From Flavobacterium aquicola (GTDB lineage Bacteria > Bacteroidota > Bacteroidia > Flavobacteriales > Flavobacteriaceae), in the NCBI RefSeq assembly GCF_003385115.1, contig NZ_QUNI01000013.1, positions 1 through 64,000 of the forward strand: DNA of 64,000 bases, given 5' to 3'. Positions 43,888 through 53,336 of this stretch are shown here, piece after piece. Numbering within the stretch: the stretch's first letter is position 1; each line of letters begins with the position of its first letter. Made by a program: the position numbers and the translations under genes. Below the pieces are notes generated by a model. That model worked only from the letters and a program-made list of their open reading frames with translations, was not told the DNA's origin and made no database searches.

Positions 43888-45738
43888 TTACGACTCAAAT
43901 GACTGCATAGTTACCAATTTGTTGTAGGTTCCTTGTAGTTCAATTAGTTCCTCATGAGTACCTTGTTCGACAATTTTTCCTTTTTTCATTACCACAATTT
44001 TATCTGCTTTTTGAATGGTCGAAAGGCGGTGAGCAATTACGATTGAAGTTCTGTTCTGCATCATGTTTTCAAGGGCGACTTGTACAAATTTTTCGCTCTC
44101 AGTATCCAATGCTGATGTTGCTTCGTCCAGAATCATTATCGGCGGGTTTTTCAAAACGGCACGGGCAATTGATAGTCTTTGTTTTTGACCGCCTGAAAGT
44201 TTGTTACCGCTGTCGCCAATATTTGTATCAAAACCAAGCGGCAAATCTTTTACGAATTCATACGCATTGGCAACTTTTAATGCCTCTATAATTTCGTCAT
44301 CAGAAGCATCTGGTTTTCCGATGAGGATATTATTTTTAATAGTGTCGTTAAAAAGAATAGAATCCTGAGTAACCAGACCCAGTAAACTGCGTAAAGAATG
44401 TAACGTCATATCTTTGATGTCAATTCCGTCAATTTTTATATTTCCTTCCTGCACATCGTAGAAACGAGTCAATAAGTTGGCAATGGTGCTTTTCCCGCTG
44501 CCAGACTGACCAACAAGAGCTACAGTTTTACCTTTAGGAACTTCTAATGAAAAGTTATGCAGCACATTTTCCTCTTCATATTTGAAATTGATATTTTCAA
44601 CAGTAATAACGCTGTCAAACGATTTTTTAATTATCGCGTCTGATTTGTCAGTAATTGTATTTTCAACTTCAAGAACTTCAAATACACGCTGCGCTGCAGC
44701 CATACCGCTTTTTACAGAATAAGTTGCTTTTGAAATTGCTTTGGCTGGTGTCAAAATATTATAGGCTAGTCCCATGTAAGCAAGGAATTTGGCGCCTTCT
44801 AATAAGGGCTGTCCGTTTGCTAATTTTTCAACCAGCACCATATTACCTCCGTACCAAAGTAAAATTGCAATAACAACAATTCCCATAAATTCGCTCATTG
44901 GCGAAGCAAGATTATTTTTTTTACCAATACTGTTTGAGAGTTTTAATAACGTCGTAACTGAATCATTAAATTTGCTTTTGAAGCTGTTTTCAGCATTATA
45001 GCTTTTTACTACTTTCATACCTGAAAGAGATTCTTCTACAATTGAAATTAAGTGACCCGCTTCGGATTGAATTCGTTGTGATTTTGATTTAAGTGATTTT
45101 CCTATAATTGAAATTAAATATCCGGAAAGAGGTATAAAAATGAAGACAAAAATCGTTAATTTAATACTAATCGCAAACATGGCAATGATGGTAAATACTA
45201 TTGTCATTGGTTCTTTTACAACTAATTCTAAAATAGCAAAGAAAGAGTTCTGAACTTCACCAACATCACCCAGCATACGAGCCATAATGTCGCCTTTCCT
45301 TTTTTCGGAATAATAAGAAACAGGAAGCTCGATAATTTTATTATACATCGTATTTCTTAAATCTTTTAACACACCATTTTTTAAGTGCATTAAATGATTT
45401 GACGCCAAATAATTGAAGAGGTTTTTAAGAAGAAAAGTCGATATTACTAACGAAACAACTAGAACTAAAGCATATTGAGGACCGCTTGCCTCAGATAATT
45501 TAGTGATGTAATAATATAAATAATCATTTGCATATTTTGTTATATCAAAAATGCCTTTGTAAACCGGTTCTGCAGTTATTTTTTCAGTTTTATCGAACAG
45601 CACCTGCATCATTGGAATTAATGATATAAATGAAAGCGTGCTGAAAAGTGCATATAAAACATTATAAATCACATTCATAATGACATGTGATTTATAAGGT
45701 TTTATAAAAGGAAATATTTTTCTTAAATTTTCGTCCAT
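43888..45738 (-). CDS. MsbA-like ABC transporter, permease and ATPase fused
   Basis: Homodimeric ABC exporter half-unit of 616 residues. The N-terminal ABC-transmembrane domain has six helices (about 20-330). The ATPase domain from about 375 has Walker A VGQSGSGKST, Q-loop QDSILFN, signature LSGGQKQR, Walker B IMILDEATSALD and H-loop IAHRLSTI. The layout is that of MsbA-type lipid A or lipid flippases. The start shares one base with the upstream phosphomutase stop (TAATG), so translation is coupled. Confidence 0.9.
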   Translation of the reverse strand: MDENLRKIFPFIKPYKSHVIMNVIYNVLYALFSTLSFISLIPMMQVLFDKTEKITAEPVYKGIFDITKYANDYLYYYITKLSEASGPQYALVLVVSLVISTFLLKNLFNYLASNHLMHLKNGVLKDLRNTMYNKIIELPVSYYSEKRKGDIMARMLGDVGEVQNSFFAILELVVKEPMTIVFTIIAMFAISIKLTIFVFIFIPLSGYLISIIGKSLKSKSQRIQSEAGHLISIVEESLSGMKVVKSYNAENSFKSKFNDSVTTLLKLSNSIGKKNNLASPMSEFMGIVVIAILLWYGGNMVLVEKLANGQPLLEGAKFLAYMGLAYNILTPAKAISKATYSVKSGMAAAQRVFEVLEVENTITDKSDAIIKKSFDSVITVENINFKYEEENVLHNFSLEVPKGKTVALVGQSGSGKSTIANLLTRFYDVQEGNIKIDGIDIKDMTLHSLRSLLGLVTQDSILFNDTIKNNILIGKPDASDDEIIEALKVANAYEFVKDLPLGFDTNIGDSGNKLSGGQKQRLSIARAVLKNPPIMILDEATSALDTESEKFVQVALENMMQNRTSIVIAHRLSTIQKADKIVVMKKGKIVEQGTHEELIELQGTYNKLVTMQSFES

Positions 45739-47465
45739 TAGTTTAACTGCATGGCAGTAATTATATTTTTAATTTTTTCGTCTAAAACCTGCTCAACTTT
45801 TACAAAATTTTCAACCGAATCCAATTCCGTTTTTACACTGATGTAAAATTTAATCTTCGGCTCAGTTCCGCTTGGTCTTGCACAAATTTTAGAACCATCT
45901 TCTGTATAATAAATCAATACATCAGCTTTTGGCATATCGATAGTTTCCTCTTCGCCGGTAAATAAGTTTTTAGCAATAGATGATTTGTAATCTTCGACCA
46001 TTACAACTCTTTGACCATTAATTTCTTTTAATGGATTTTCACGTAAAGAAATCATCATTTTATTGATTTCTGCCAATCCCTCCATTCCTTTTTTGGTAAG
46101 CGAAATTAAATGTTCTTTGTAAAAACCGTGTTCTACATATAACTCTAGTAATTTTTTGTAAACGGTGCTTCCGCTGGCTTTGGCTTGAGCTGCTAATTCG
46201 CAGATTAATAAAGTGGCTGCAACAGCATCTTTATCACGAACAGCGTCGCCAACCATATATCCAAAACTTTCTTCTCCGCCGCCAATGAATTCTAATTCTG
46301 GGAAATCCTTAATCATTTTGGCAATCCATTTGAAACCTGTCAGACCAACTTTGAACCCAACTTCATAAGCCGAAGCCAATTCCATAATCATTGGAGTAGA
46401 AACAATAGTAGAGCCTACGAATTGCTTTCCGTTGATTTTACCAGCTTTTTTCCATTCTTCCAATAAAAATGCGGTCATCAAAATCATCGTTTGATTTCCG
46501 TTTAATAAAATCATTTTGCCTTCGTTATTTCGAACAGCAACACCAAGGCGGTCGCAGTCAGGATCTGTACCAATAACGATATCAGAGTTAGTTTTGTCTG
46601 CCAATGCCAATGCCAGTGTTAAAGCTTCCGGTTCTTCAGGATTTGGAGATTTTACAGTTGGGAAATCACCATTTGGAACTCTTTGTTCTTCAACAATATT
46701 TACATTTTTATACCCCGCTTGAGCAAAAGTTTCAGGAACAGCAGTAATTGAAGTTCCGTGAAGTGAAGTAAACACAATATTCAAATTATCTTTTGCTTCC
46801 TGAGAAGTTCCAAAACTTGCGTTTTCGATAGTCGATTTTATAAAAGCCTGATCAACTTCTGTATCAATATATTGAATCAAATCTTCGTTTGCATCAAATT
46901 TGATTTGGCTGTAATTTAATTTTTCAATTGTATTAATAATGTCGCCATCCTGCGGAGGAACAATCTGTCCGCCATCTTCCCAATATACTTTGTAACCGTT
47001 GTATTCTGGAGGATTGTGAGATGCTGTTAGTACAATTCCGCATTGACAGCCTAAATATTTAAGAGCAAAAGATAATTCTGGAGTAGGTCTTAAATCCGAA
47101 AATAAATAAACCTGAATACCATTTGCAGAAAAAACATCGGCAACCACTTTTGCTAATGATTTACTGTTATGACGGCAGTCAAAAGCAATAACTGCTTTCA
47201 AAGGCTGGTTTGGAAATGCAATTTTCAAATAATCTGAAAGTCCCTGAGTACTTTTCCCAAGTGTATATTTATTGATGCGGTTGTTCCCAACACCCATTAC
47301 ACCGCGCATGCCACCTGTTCCAAATTCCAGATTTTTATAAAAACTCTCTTCTAAGTCTTTTGGGGAAGTTGTCATTAATTCTTTGATGGCAACTTGAGTT
47401 TCATTGTCAAACGTAGGAGTTAACCATTCGTTTACTGCGTCTAAAATGTTTTGTGCTATGTGCAT
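45738..47465 (-). CDS. phospho-sugar mutase (phosphoglucomutase/phosphomannomutase)
   Basis: A 575-residue alpha-D-phosphohexomutase. The phosphoserine loop is LTASHNPPEYNGYKVYW, the metal loop GTDPDCDRLGV, the sugar-binding loop GGEESFGYMVGD, and the C-terminal phosphate site RPSGTEPKIKFY. Long members like this are typical of PGM in Bacteroidota. Specificity between glucose and mannose cannot be read off. It is the first gene of the unit with the ABC exporter. Confidence 0.92.
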   Translation of the reverse strand: MHIAQNILDAVNEWLTPTFDNETQVAIKELMTTSPKDLEESFYKNLEFGTGGMRGVMGVGNNRINKYTLGKSTQGLSDYLKIAFPNQPLKAVIAFDCRHNSKSLAKVVADVFSANGIQVYLFSDLRPTPELSFALKYLGCQCGIVLTASHNPPEYNGYKVYWEDGGQIVPPQDGDIINTIEKLNYSQIKFDANEDLIQYIDTEVDQAFIKSTIENASFGTSQEAKDNLNIVFTSLHGTSITAVPETFAQAGYKNVNIVEEQRVPNGDFPTVKSPNPEEPEALTLALALADKTNSDIVIGTDPDCDRLGVAVRNNEGKMILLNGNQTMILMTAFLLEEWKKAGKINGKQFVGSTIVSTPMIMELASAYEVGFKVGLTGFKWIAKMIKDFPELEFIGGGEESFGYMVGDAVRDKDAVAATLLICELAAQAKASGSTVYKKLLELYVEHGFYKEHLISLTKKGMEGLAEINKMMISLRENPLKEINGQRVVMVEDYKSSIAKNLFTGEEETIDMPKADVLIYYTEDGSKICARPSGTEPKIKFYISVKTELDSVENFVKVEQVLDEKIKNIITAMQLN

Positions 47466-47507
47466 TATATATTTAGTTTAAGTTGTTAATCTGTTTTATC
47501 AGGAGCT

Positions 47508-47650
47508 AATCCTGCTATCCGCTATAATCTTTTTCTCTTAAATCTTTTTTTCCAAGAACTGTCAGGAGCTTCCTTCGGTCGCTCTGCCCGTTCAGGAAAA
47601 AATAGATTTATTCAAAAAAGGATTTCCGCTACTATCAGGGCTATAGCGGT
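47508..47650. repeat. dispersed hairpin repeat, copy B
   Basis: The 310-bp gap before the mutase gene has no gene. It holds AATCCTGCTATCCGCT, then an interior with AGGAGCTTCCTTCGGTCGCT, then AAGGATTTCCGCTACTATCAGGGCTATAGCGG. The outer parts match copy A at 24907-24990; the interior differs and is longer. Confidence 0.55.
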
Positions 47651-47775
47651 AAACTCGAAAATTAGTTTTTTATAACCTATTTTGGTTTCTTACTTTTTGC
47701 TTATTTGTCCTAAATGGAGTTAATTTAACACTCTTTATTCTTGCTTTGTTCTTCTTTTGAAGATATGAAGGAGGG

Positions 47776-48732
47776 TTAAAAATTTACCTCAGTTGCAACC
47801 TTATATCGTTCCTCATTGTTCTTGGTTCGCAAAATAATTTCCCCCAGAAATCCTGCCAAAAATAATTGGGTTCCCAAAATCATTGTTGTCAAGGCGATAA
47901 AAAACCAAGGATTATTGGTAACTAATGTATATTTCATTCCATTATACATATGATATAGTTTGGAAATCCCAATGTAACCAGCGGATAAAAAACCAATGAT
48001 AAACATTAAGGATCCAATGGCGCCAAACAAGTGCATAGGCCTTTTTCCAAATCTGGAAAGAAACCAAATGGTAATTAAATCTAAGAAACCATTAATGAAA
48101 CGTTCCATTCCAAATTTGGTTTCTCCATATTTTCTTGCTTGGTGCTGAACAACTTGCTCACCTATTTTGCCAAAACCCGCATTTTTTGCCAAAACCGGTA
48201 TGTATCTGTGCATTTCGCCAGATACTTCTATGTTTTTTACAACAACATTTTTGTAAGCTTTCAGTCCGCAGTTAAAATCGTTCAATTTCACTCCAGATGT
48301 CTTTCTTGCTGCCCAGTTAAATAGTTTCGAAGGGATGTTTTTGGCCACAACTGAATCGTAGCGTTTCTTCTTCCAGCCCGAAACCAAGTCGTATTTTTCT
48401 TTGGTAATCATTTCATACAAAGCCGGAATTTCGTCTGGACTGTCCTGTAAGTCGGCATCCATAGTGATAATTACATCACCTTTTGCCTTAGCAAAACCGG
48501 CATGCAAAGCCTGCGATTTTCCGAAATTTTTCATGAATCGAATCCCTTTTACATTGGGATTCTCAGTGGCAAATCCTGATATAATGTTCCAGGATTCATC
48601 TGTACTTCCGTCATCCAGAAAAATGATTTCATAACTGTAATTGTTAGAATTCATTATTGAAATGATCCAAGTGTACAATTCTTGTAAAGATTCCTCTTCG
48701 TTAAGAAGTGGTATAAGTATGGATAAATTCAT
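47776..48732 (-). CDS. GT2 glycosyltransferase (DPM/ArnC-like)
   Basis: A family 2 glycosyltransferase of 318 residues. The GT-A domain has IPLLNEEESLQEL, the DXD-type TMDADLQDSPDEIP and, further on, the QVVQHQARKYGETKFGMERF motif that marks the DPM/ArnC group. Two C-terminal membrane helices (about 230-300) anchor it. Such enzymes move a sugar to polyprenyl phosphate at the inner membrane. It shares one base with the upstream DUF4199 stop (TAATG). Confidence 0.88.
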   Translation of the reverse strand: MNLSILIPLLNEEESLQELYTWIISIMNSNNYSYEIIFLDDGSTDESWNIISGFATENPNVKGIRFMKNFGKSQALHAGFAKAKGDVIITMDADLQDSPDEIPALYEMITKEKYDLVSGWKKKRYDSVVAKNIPSKLFNWAARKTSGVKLNDFNCGLKAYKNVVVKNIEVSGEMHRYIPVLAKNAGFGKIGEQVVQHQARKYGETKFGMERFINGFLDLITIWFLSRFGKRPMHLFGAIGSLMFIIGFLSAGYIGISKLYHMYNGMKYTLVTNNPWFFIALTTMILGTQLFLAGFLGEIILRTKNNEERYKVATEVNF

Positions 48733-49271
48733 TATTTGTATTCTTGATGTATAGTGTTGCTTTTAAAGAATGCAGCCAAAATCAAGCCGAAAATTGAATT
48801 AACAACAAGGCTGTAAACAAAGCCTTTTAAAAGTTCAACTATTGAATAAGGATTGCTTTCATCCAATTTTTTCATGGCTTCATTGATTGCAGAGGCTGGT
48901 GTTCCAAATTTCTGCAGCATTTCCGAAGTGTATTTTGCTGTTAAGTCTTTTAAAGTTTCTTTTGCTGATGGGTCGATAAAATTGAATAGAATAATGTTGA
49001 AAAGAGTTGAAATTGCTATGCCAATAGCAGCGGCTATAAAATAGGTTGTGAAAGCTTCTTTGTATGGAAAAATTCCATTTAAATCTTTTTTTGTTTTTAC
49101 AAGTAAAATAATAGCAATAACAAGATATAATCCTATAATTGATGCCCCAAGCCAGCCTGATATAAAAAGATTAATATTGACAGCGTATATTGTTGCAGTT
49201 ATTAATGCAGAAATGATTCCGATTAGTACCCCGAAAGTTATTCCGTTTTTTTTAACGATTTCGTTTGTCAT
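48732..49271 (-). CDS. DUF4199 membrane protein
   Basis: The start at 49271 (MTNEIVKKNGITFGVLIGII) is preferred to the longer frame from 49427, whose first 52 residues are not protein-like. The 179 residues have four hydrophobic helices and the DUF4199 pattern, including KEAFTTYFIAAAIGIAISTLFN. Function unknown. Overlaps the GT2 start by one base, and the pairing DUF4199-GT2 is common in Flavobacteriia. Confidence 0.8.
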   Translation of the reverse strand: MTNEIVKKNGITFGVLIGIISALITATIYAVNINLFISGWLGASIIGLYLVIAIILLVKTKKDLNGIFPYKEAFTTYFIAAAIGIAISTLFNIILFNFIDPSAKETLKDLTAKYTSEMLQKFGTPASAINEAMKKLDESNPYSIVELLKGFVYSLVVNSIFGLILAAFFKSNTIHQEYK

Positions 49272-49370
49272 TGGTAGTTGATTTAAATTAATCCACAAAT
49301 ATAGCAATTCCCAATATAATGAGGCGTAAAAAATGATTTTTACGGTTATATAAAAAAAACAGTGCAAAGG

Positions 49371-49400
49371 TTTGTATATTAAAAAATAAGTGTAAATTTG
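49371..49400 (+). promoter_or_regulatory. promoter of rpmE2
   Basis: TTTG (49371-49374), 18 bases, then TAAATTTG (49393-49400): a full match to the Bacteroidota -33/-7 pair. A leader of about 110 bases precedes the L31 start and could bear control, but no clear structure is seen. Confidence 0.75.
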
Positions 49401-49511
49401 CACACTCAAAATAATATTGTAAAACAAAAAGTTATAGCGGGTTTATACCTTTTCTGTTAGAAGAAAAGCTTCAAGACAAGTTATAGCTAAACAAATAAAA
49501 AAGATTTCAAG

Positions 49512-49763
49512 ATGAAAAAAGGTGTACACCCAGAAAATTACAGATTAGTTGCTTTTAAAGACATGTCAAATGAAGATGTTTTTATCACTAAATCTACTGC
49601 AGATACTAAAGAAACTATCATTCACGAAGGTGTTGAATATCCAGTTGTAAAAATGGAGATTTCTAGAACTTCTCACCCTTTTTACACAGGTAAATCTAAA
49701 CTTATCGATACTGCAGGACGTATTGATAAATTCAAAACTAAATACGCTAAACACGCTAAATAA
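49512..49763 (+). CDS. rpmE2: 50S ribosomal protein L31 type B
   Basis: An 83-residue L31 of the zinc-free type B: it begins KKGVHPENYRLVAFKDMSN and has SRTSHPFYTGKSKLIDTAGRIDKF, without the CXXC zinc site of type A. A single gene with promoter and terminator. Confidence 0.95.
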   Translation: MKKGVHPENYRLVAFKDMSNEDVFITKSTADTKETIIHEGVEYPVVKMEISRTSHPFYTGKSKLIDTAGRIDKFKTKYAKHAK

Positions 49764-49789
49764 TTTTAGCTGTTTTCAAATACATCAAA

Positions 49790-49818
49790 AGCCTCGCAAT
49801 TTGCGGGGCTTTTTTTAT
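49790..49818 (+). terminator. terminator of rpmE2
   Basis: Stem AGCCTCGCAA/TTGCGGGGCT (49791-49800, 49802-49811 region, one G-T pair) followed by a T-run. Confidence 0.8.
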
Positions 49819-49881
49819 AAAATTACGTTTTCTTTCTTTTGTTATGAGAAGGTATAGCTCAGTAAAATTTAAAAATAATTG

Positions 49882-49889
49882 TAACTTTG
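49882..49889 (+). promoter_or_regulatory. -7 promoter box of the GlmU-like gene
   Basis: TAACTTTG matches TAnnTTTG, 43 bases before the start. The -33 region has no clear TTG. Confidence 0.45.
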
Positions 49890-49932
49890 CGCTGATAACC
49901 AAATCACATTTTAACAATTTATAATCTAATTT

Positions 49933-51105
49933 ATGAACTATATACTTTTTGACGGTCCCGCTCGAAATGCATTGTTACCCTTTACTTTTACACGCCCTGT
50001 AGCCGATATTTTGGTTGGAATTATGACAATTCGTCAAAAATGGGAAGCACATTTAAGATCCACAACCACAACGGTGACTGAAGAATATTTATCAGAGAAA
50101 TTTCCAATGGTTGAGCTGGAGGAAAATGTAATGATTAATGCTTCTTTTTTGCCAAATAATGTTTTGGCAGAAATGGTTAGTAATCTTGGTCCTAATCAGG
50201 CTATTTTCAAGGGGGATGATGTTGTTGCTTTTTATGCGGATGATCAGCAGGAAGTAGATTTCGATACTTATGAGATTCTGGAATACAATGAAGACTGTAT
50301 AACTATCGAGAATACTTGGGATATTTTTTCTAAAAATGACTTGGCAATCCGTGAAGATTTTGAATTCTTAGCAGAAGATAGAAAATCTCAGCCCATTCCT
50401 GCAAGCGTAAACGCTATCGCGCCTGAAAATATTTTCATAGAAGAAGGAGCTAAACTGGAGTTTGTAACTCTGAATGCTTCAACCGGACCAATATATATAG
50501 GTAAGGATTCTGAAATTATGGAAGGATCCATTATTCGGGGGCCATTTGCTTTATGCGACAATGCGCAGGTAAAAATGGGAGCCAAAGTATACGGAGCTAC
50601 TACAGTGGGGCCTCATTCTCGAATTGGTGGCGAGGTGAAAAATGCTGTTCTTTTTGCTTATTCAAATAAAGGACACGATGGTTTCCTTGGAGATTCTGTA
50701 TTAGGTGAGTGGTGCAATATCGGAGCAGACAGCAATAATTCTAATTTGAAGAATAATTACGAAGAAGTGAAATTATGGAGTTATGAAACGGAAAGCTTTG
50801 CTAAAACAGGCCTTCAGTTTTGCGGATTGATGATGGGAGATCACAGTAAATGCGGAATTAATACCATGTTCAATACCGGAACTGTGGTAGGAGTGAGTGC
50901 AAATATTTTCGGAAGCGGTTTCCCGCGAAATTTTGTACCAAGTTTTTCGTGGGGCGGAGCAGCAGGGTTTACAACTTATGTGACTAAAAAAGCTTTTGAA
51001 ACTGCAAGGTTGGTAATGAGCCGTAGAAATGTAGATTTTGATGAAAAAGAAGCTGCTATTTTGGAACATATTTTTGAGGAATCAAAAAAATGGAGAAAGG
51101 AATGA
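49933..51105 (+). CDS. GlmU-like putative sugar nucleotidyltransferase
   Basis: A 390-residue Bacteroidota protein with a degenerate nucleotidyltransferase N-terminus (FDGPARNALLPFTFTRPVADILVGIMTIRQKW) and a left-handed beta-helix of hexapeptide repeats (about 185-340, GPIYIGKDSEIMEGSIIRGPF). It is annotated in the lineage as GlmU-family or putative sugar nucleotidyltransferase. It differs from canonical GlmU, and the exact reaction is not shown. A terminator follows at 51138. Confidence 0.85.
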   Translation: MNYILFDGPARNALLPFTFTRPVADILVGIMTIRQKWEAHLRSTTTTVTEEYLSEKFPMVELEENVMINASFLPNNVLAEMVSNLGPNQAIFKGDDVVAFYADDQQEVDFDTYEILEYNEDCITIENTWDIFSKNDLAIREDFEFLAEDRKSQPIPASVNAIAPENIFIEEGAKLEFVTLNASTGPIYIGKDSEIMEGSIIRGPFALCDNAQVKMGAKVYGATTVGPHSRIGGEVKNAVLFAYSNKGHDGFLGDSVLGEWCNIGADSNNSNLKNNYEEVKLWSYETESFAKTGLQFCGLMMGDHSKCGINTMFNTGTVVGVSANIFGSGFPRNFVPSFSWGGAAGFTTYVTKKAFETARLVMSRRNVDFDEKEAAILEHIFEESKKWRKE

Positions 51106-51270
51106 TTTTAATTTGATAATTAGAAAATTAGATAATGCTCCGCAAGGTTGATACTTTGCGGAGTTTTTTGTTTTGAATTATCTAATTGACTAATTTTCTA
51201 ATTATCAAATTCCTCAATTGATACATTTTCCAAATTATCTAATTTTCAAATTGCCTAATTATCTAATTAA
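51106..51270. repeat. AT-rich direct/inverted repeats around a terminator
   Basis: A left arm (51108-51136, AATTTGATAATTAGAAAATTAGATAAT-type) is matched by its inverse at 51180-51213. Further drifting copies of ATTATCTAATTTTCAA follow to about 51270. The hairpin 51138-51165 (CTCCGCAA/TTGCGGAG, then T-run) inside it is the terminator of the preceding gene. Confidence 0.55.
51138..51170 (+). terminator. terminator of the GlmU-like gene
   Basis: Stem CTCCGCAA/TTGCGGAG (51138-51145, 51156-51163) followed by a T-run. Confidence 0.8.
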
Positions 51271-51280
51271 TCTATCTTTG
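51251..51280 (+). promoter_or_regulatory. promoter of the ABC-F gene
   Basis: TTG (51251-51253), 19 bases, then TATCTTTG (51273-51280), 60 bases before the start codon. Part of the promoter lies inside the AT-rich repeats. Confidence 0.65.
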
Positions 51281-51339
51281 CGCTTTCAAAAAAAGTTGAG
51301 AATTAAACTTCTAAACTTTATAAACCTTTAAACTTTAAG

Positions 51340-52974
51340 ATGATTACAATTAACGATATTTCGGTTCAATTTGGAGGAACTACACTTTTTAGTGATGTTT
51401 CTTTTGCAATAAATGAAAATGATAAAATTGCCCTTATGGGTAAAAATGGTGCTGGTAAATCAACACTTTTAAAAATTATTGCAGGAGAAGGTAAGCCTTC
51501 TACAGGAAGTGTTTCTGTTCCAAAAGAGGCCGTTGTTGCTTATCTGCCTCAGCATTTATTGACTAAAGATGGTGCCACAGTGATGGAGGAAGCGTCAAAA
51601 GCGTTTGGCGAAATCTTTAAAATGAAAGCTGAAATCGATGAAATCAATGAACAATTGACTGTTCGTACTGATTATGAAAGTGATGCGTACATGAAATTAA
51701 TCGAAAGAGTTTCGGACTTAAGCGAGAAATATTATGCTATTGAAGAAGTAAATTATGAAGCTGAAGTAGAGAAAATCTTAATCGGTTTAGGTTTTGAAAG
51801 AGAAGATTTTACACGTCAGACTTCTGAATTTTCGGGAGGATGGAGAATGAGAATAGAATTGGCTAAAATTCTTTTGAAAAAACCAGATTTGATTTTGCTG
51901 GATGAGCCTACGAACCACATGGATATCGAGAGTATTCAATGGCTGGAGGATTTCTTGATTAATTCTGCGAAAGCAGTTGTGGTAATTTCGCATGATAGGG
52001 CTTTTGTAGATAATATTACCAATCGCACTATTGAAGTGACAATGGGGCGTATTTATGACTACAAAGCAAAATATACTCATTATTTAGAGTTGAGAAAAGA
52101 CCGTCGTATTCATCAGCAGAAAGCTTATGATGAACAGCAAAAGATGATTGCTGATAACAGAGCTTTTATCGATCGTTTCAAAGGGACATTTTCTAAAACT
52201 GATGCCGTTCAGTCGAGAGTTAAAATGCTAGAGAAATTAGTTATCGTTCAGGTGGATGAAGTGGATACATCTGCATTGAAATTAAAATTCCCGCCCGCAG
52301 CACGTTCTGGTCAATATCCTGTGATTGTAAAAGAAATGTCGAAATCGTATGGTGATCATGTGGTTTTCAAAGATGCTAATATCGTTATCGAAAGAGGTCA
52401 GAAAGTCGCATTCGTTGGGAAAAACGGAGAAGGAAAATCAACAATGATCAAAGCTATAATGAAAGAATTTGCTCCTGACAGCGGTTCGGTAGAAATTGGT
52501 CACAATTCTCAAATTGGTTATTTTGCTCAAAATCAAGCGGCTTTATTGGATGAAAACGCTACCATTTTTGAAACCATAGATGATATTGCTGTTGGTGATG
52601 TTAGAACACAGATAAAAAATATTCTTGGAGCTTTTATGTTTCATGGTGATGATATTACAAAGAAAGTTAAAGTGCTTTCAGGTGGTGAAAAAACACGTTT
52701 GGCAATGATTAAATTATTGCTTGAGCCAGTGAATTTGCTGATTCTCGATGAGCCTTCGAATCACTTGGATATGAAAACCAAAGATATCATTAAGGATGCT
52801 TTGCGTGATTTTGACGGAACTTTAATTTTGGTGTCTCACGATCGTGATTTCCTTGATGGTTTGGCTACCAAAGTTTTTGAATTTGGAAATAAACGTGTTG
52901 TTGAGCATTTTGAAGATATTACAGGTTTCTTGGCTCACAAGAAAATGGACAGCATGAAAGAAATTGAAAAATAA
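51340..52974 (+). CDS. ABC-F family ATPase
   Basis: A soluble ABC-F protein of 544 residues with two ATPase domains. The first has Walker A GKNGAGKST, signature FSGGWRMR and LILLDEPTNHMD; the second has GKNGEGKST, LSGGEKTR and LLILDEPSNHLD. The linker (about 240-310) is the ribosome-contacting PtIM. No membrane segment is present. Family members (EttA, YbiT, YheS and others) act on ribosomes; this one resembles YbiT-like forms, but subtype is not certain. Confidence 0.92.
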   Translation: MITINDISVQFGGTTLFSDVSFAINENDKIALMGKNGAGKSTLLKIIAGEGKPSTGSVSVPKEAVVAYLPQHLLTKDGATVMEEASKAFGEIFKMKAEIDEINEQLTVRTDYESDAYMKLIERVSDLSEKYYAIEEVNYEAEVEKILIGLGFEREDFTRQTSEFSGGWRMRIELAKILLKKPDLILLDEPTNHMDIESIQWLEDFLINSAKAVVVISHDRAFVDNITNRTIEVTMGRIYDYKAKYTHYLELRKDRRIHQQKAYDEQQKMIADNRAFIDRFKGTFSKTDAVQSRVKMLEKLVIVQVDEVDTSALKLKFPPAARSGQYPVIVKEMSKSYGDHVVFKDANIVIERGQKVAFVGKNGEGKSTMIKAIMKEFAPDSGSVEIGHNSQIGYFAQNQAALLDENATIFETIDDIAVGDVRTQIKNILGAFMFHGDDITKKVKVLSGGEKTRLAMIKLLLEPVNLLILDEPSNHLDMKTKDIIKDALRDFDGTLILVSHDRDFLDGLATKVFEFGNKRVVEHFEDITGFLAHKKMDSMKEIEK

Positions 52975-52993
52975 ATTTTAGGTTAAAAAAAGG

Positions 52994-53026
52994 AAAGAGG
53001 CTGTTTTGTAAACAGCCTCTTTTTTT
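52994..53026. terminator. bidirectional terminator between ABC-F and GNAT genes
   Basis: Stem AAAGAGGCTGTTT/AACAGCCTCTTT (52994-53006, 53011-53022), A-rich before and T-rich after. It can serve both convergent genes. Confidence 0.85.
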
Positions 53027-53336
53027 ATATGCGTATTCCAGGAGGAAGTAGCTCTTTGTAAATTGGATTTTTTTTAAAGAAAGCGACAATTTTTGGATGA
53101 ATCGGCACAACTTTTAGCTTTTTCTCAATGACGGTTTCCATGATGTTTTTTAGAAAATTAGAAATAAATTCTTCGTCATTGTAATTCTCGGGGGTGTTAA
53201 TCTTGGTTAAAAATATTTTTTTTTCTTGAAATGAATATTCTAAAGTAATTATGCCGCTTTCAGTTTTTGTTTCAAATTGTCTGGCAAAAGCATTGTCTTT
53301 AATTTCTAATCTTGTTATCGTTTCCATTTGATGCAT
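53025..53336 (-). CDS. YjdJ-type GNAT-like acetyltransferase
   Basis: A 103-residue protein of the small YjdJ/GNAT acetyltransferase group. It has KTESGIITLEYSFQEKKIFLTKINTPENYNDEEFIS, LKNIMETVIEKKLKVVPIHPKIVAFFKKNP and a C-terminal YKELLPPGIRI. It keeps the acetyl-CoA-binding half of the fold but lacks most of the classical GNAT length. Substrate unknown. An internal start at 53327 is equally possible. Confidence 0.75.
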   Translation of the reverse strand: MHQMETITRLEIKDNAFARQFETKTESGIITLEYSFQEKKIFLTKINTPENYNDEEFISNFLKNIMETVIEKKLKVVPIHPKIVAFFKKNPIYKELLPPGIRI

